Shown: in pieces, positions 5,752 through 6,668 of the stretch
How the letters are laid out: every line of letters begins with the position of its first letter
Position numbering within the stretch: position 1 is the stretch's first letter
Assembly: GCA_018677115.1 (NCBI GenBank)
Contig: JAHHOC010000297.1
Coordinates: 1-6,668 of the forward strand
Direction of reading: 5' to 3'
Origin: Arenicella sp.
GTDB lineage: Bacteria > Pseudomonadota > Gammaproteobacteria > Arenicellales > Arenicellaceae
DNA length: 6,668 bases
The notes under the pieces: generated by a model
Database searches by the model: none
Seen by the model: the letters and a program-made list of their open reading frames with translations, nothing else
What the model was told of the DNA's origin: nothing
Program-made: the position numbers and the translations under genes

Positions 5752-6668
5752 TCAATGCGCCCTGTTGAGCGGCAGGAATAACGCTTTGCTCTTCATGACG
5801 AACACGGACCTCATTTCACGATCGATCAAATCATAAACATACGCAAATATGATGTAAGAGACCAGCGTGGCAATGGCTGCCCCGAGTGCGCCGTAAGGTT
5901 CGATCAACAACCAATTTAATAATATATTGGAAACTGCACCAACCAGCGAGCGGTTGAATATTTTTTGCTGCAGATTTTCAGCAATCAGCCATTTGCTGCT
6001 CGCCACCCCCAAAAACACGAAAATACCCGACCAGATGTGAACCACCAGCACCAGCCCGGCATCGCTATAGGCTTTTCCAAATGTCAGGTCTACCAGCCAT
6101 TGCCCGGTAAATGTAATAACCGTGGCGATGGCGATCGCCACCCAGGCTAGCAGAGTGAACAGGTGCTGCATCTGGGAATTATATTTTTGCGAGGAGCTTG
6201 CCCTCGCCGCCAGAATCGCCGGAAACAGCGAAGCGCAGATAGCCACGGGGATGAAGTACCAGGCTTCACTTATTTTTGCCGATGCAGCGTAAATTCCAGC
6301 GGCTTGGTCCCCGGCCATTTCCCGCAGCATAACGATATCGATCTTCATATAGATTGCCACCAGCACACCGGAAAAAACCAACAACCAGCTATCTTTCAGC
6401 AGCGTTTTGGCCCTGGTAGCCCGATACTTCCAACTCCGTAAAGTGCCGCCCTGTTTGAGGTATGTCATGGTCAACGTCAAGGCTAGAATCACCCCCTCAA
6501 TAAAATAGACCCATACAAATACCACCAATGGCGCTTTGATCAAGATGCAATATATCTTCAATAGATTGCCGATGAGCATTTGGATGATCAACGAGAGACT
6601 CAAATACTTGCCCTGCACCCTGGCCTGGAAATTGAAGCTGATTACGTGCATCGATTGAAACACTATAC
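5752..6668 (-). CDS. Wzx-like polysaccharide flippase, N-terminus outside window
   Basis: The reading frame is open to the window edge and ends at TGA (5754-5752), giving about 304 residues of an oligosaccharide flippase of the MOP/Wzx superfamily. Full-length members have roughly 400-480 residues, so about 100-150 are missing; the GTG at 6663-6661 is unlikely to be the real start because homology appears to continue upstream. Counting from that codon, hydrophobic segments lie near residues 22-42, 44-69, 92-113, 134-153, 168-190, 203-225, 238-254 and 257-279. The stretch KIDIVMLREMAGDQAAGIYAAS (107-128) followed by EAWYFIPVAI is a clear flippase hallmark, as are SKWLIAEN (223-230) and the NILLNWLLIEPYGALGAAIAT block. 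Wzx proteins flip undecaprenyl-pyrophosphate-linked oligosaccharide units across the inner membrane. Its place at the head of the visible minus-strand unit fits a Wzx-dependent surface glycan pathway. Confidence 0.92.
   Translation of the reverse strand, partial: IVFQSMHVISFNFQARVQGKYLSLSLIIQMLIGNLLKIYCILIKAPLVVFVWVYFIEGVILALTLTMTYLKQGGTLRSWKYRATRAKTLLKDSWLLVFSGVLVAIYMKIDIVMLREMAGDQAAGIYAASAKISEAWYFIPVAICASLFPAILAARASSSQKYNSQMQHLFTLLAWVAIAIATVITFTGQWLVDLTFGKAYSDAGLVLVVHIWSGIFVFLGVASSKWLIAENLQQKIFNRSLVGAVSNILLNWLLIEPYGALGAAIATLVSYIIFAYVYDLIDREMRSVFVMKSKALFLPLNRAH

Overview
The window reads as a piece of a Gram-negative proteobacterial chromosome, most likely from a gammaproteobacterium. The grounds are a nitroreductase tail of the RutE/HadB type, a canonical two-domain pirin, and a surface-polysaccharide gene block built around a Wzx-type flippase and a heptosyltransferase-family (GT9) enzyme. 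Assignment below class level is not possible from the sequence. No RNA gene, insertion sequence, CRISPR array or phage gene is visible.

Left part, plus strand (1-1042). The window opens inside the last 57 codons of a nitroreductase-family oxidoreductase (1-174). A complete pirin gene (188-1042) follows 13 bases later with its own ribosome binding site, so the two are probably co-transcribed.

Middle, minus strand (1064-2476). A complete 470-residue soluble protein of a conserved family without a known function ends convergently against pirin, with 21 bases between the stop codons. Its upstream gap (2477-2582) is AT-rich. It holds a hairpin without a T-tract (2550-2568), a perfect 12-bp palindrome (2519-2530) and a plausible -10 hexamer, so the gene probably has its own promoter.

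Right part, minus strand (2583-6668). Four genes form a surface-polysaccharide unit. In transcription order they are a Wzx-like flippase (5752-6668, N-terminus outside the window), an FkbM-like SAM-dependent methyltransferase (4837-5694), a polysaccharide pyruvyl transferase family protein (3734-4837) and a GT9 glycosyltransferase (2583-3737). The last three are joined by stop/start overlaps (TGATG and ATGA), which suggests translational coupling. The likely output is a glycan carrying methyl and possibly pyruvyl substituents, assembled on a lipid carrier and flipped by the Wzx-like protein. The sugars and the final glycan (O-antigen, capsule or exopolysaccharide) cannot be read from this fragment.

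I see no clear sign of an entirely new system. The most interesting items are the conserved protein of unknown function, the cysteine/histidine cluster in the pyruvyl transferase family protein, and the tightly coupled modification cassette.
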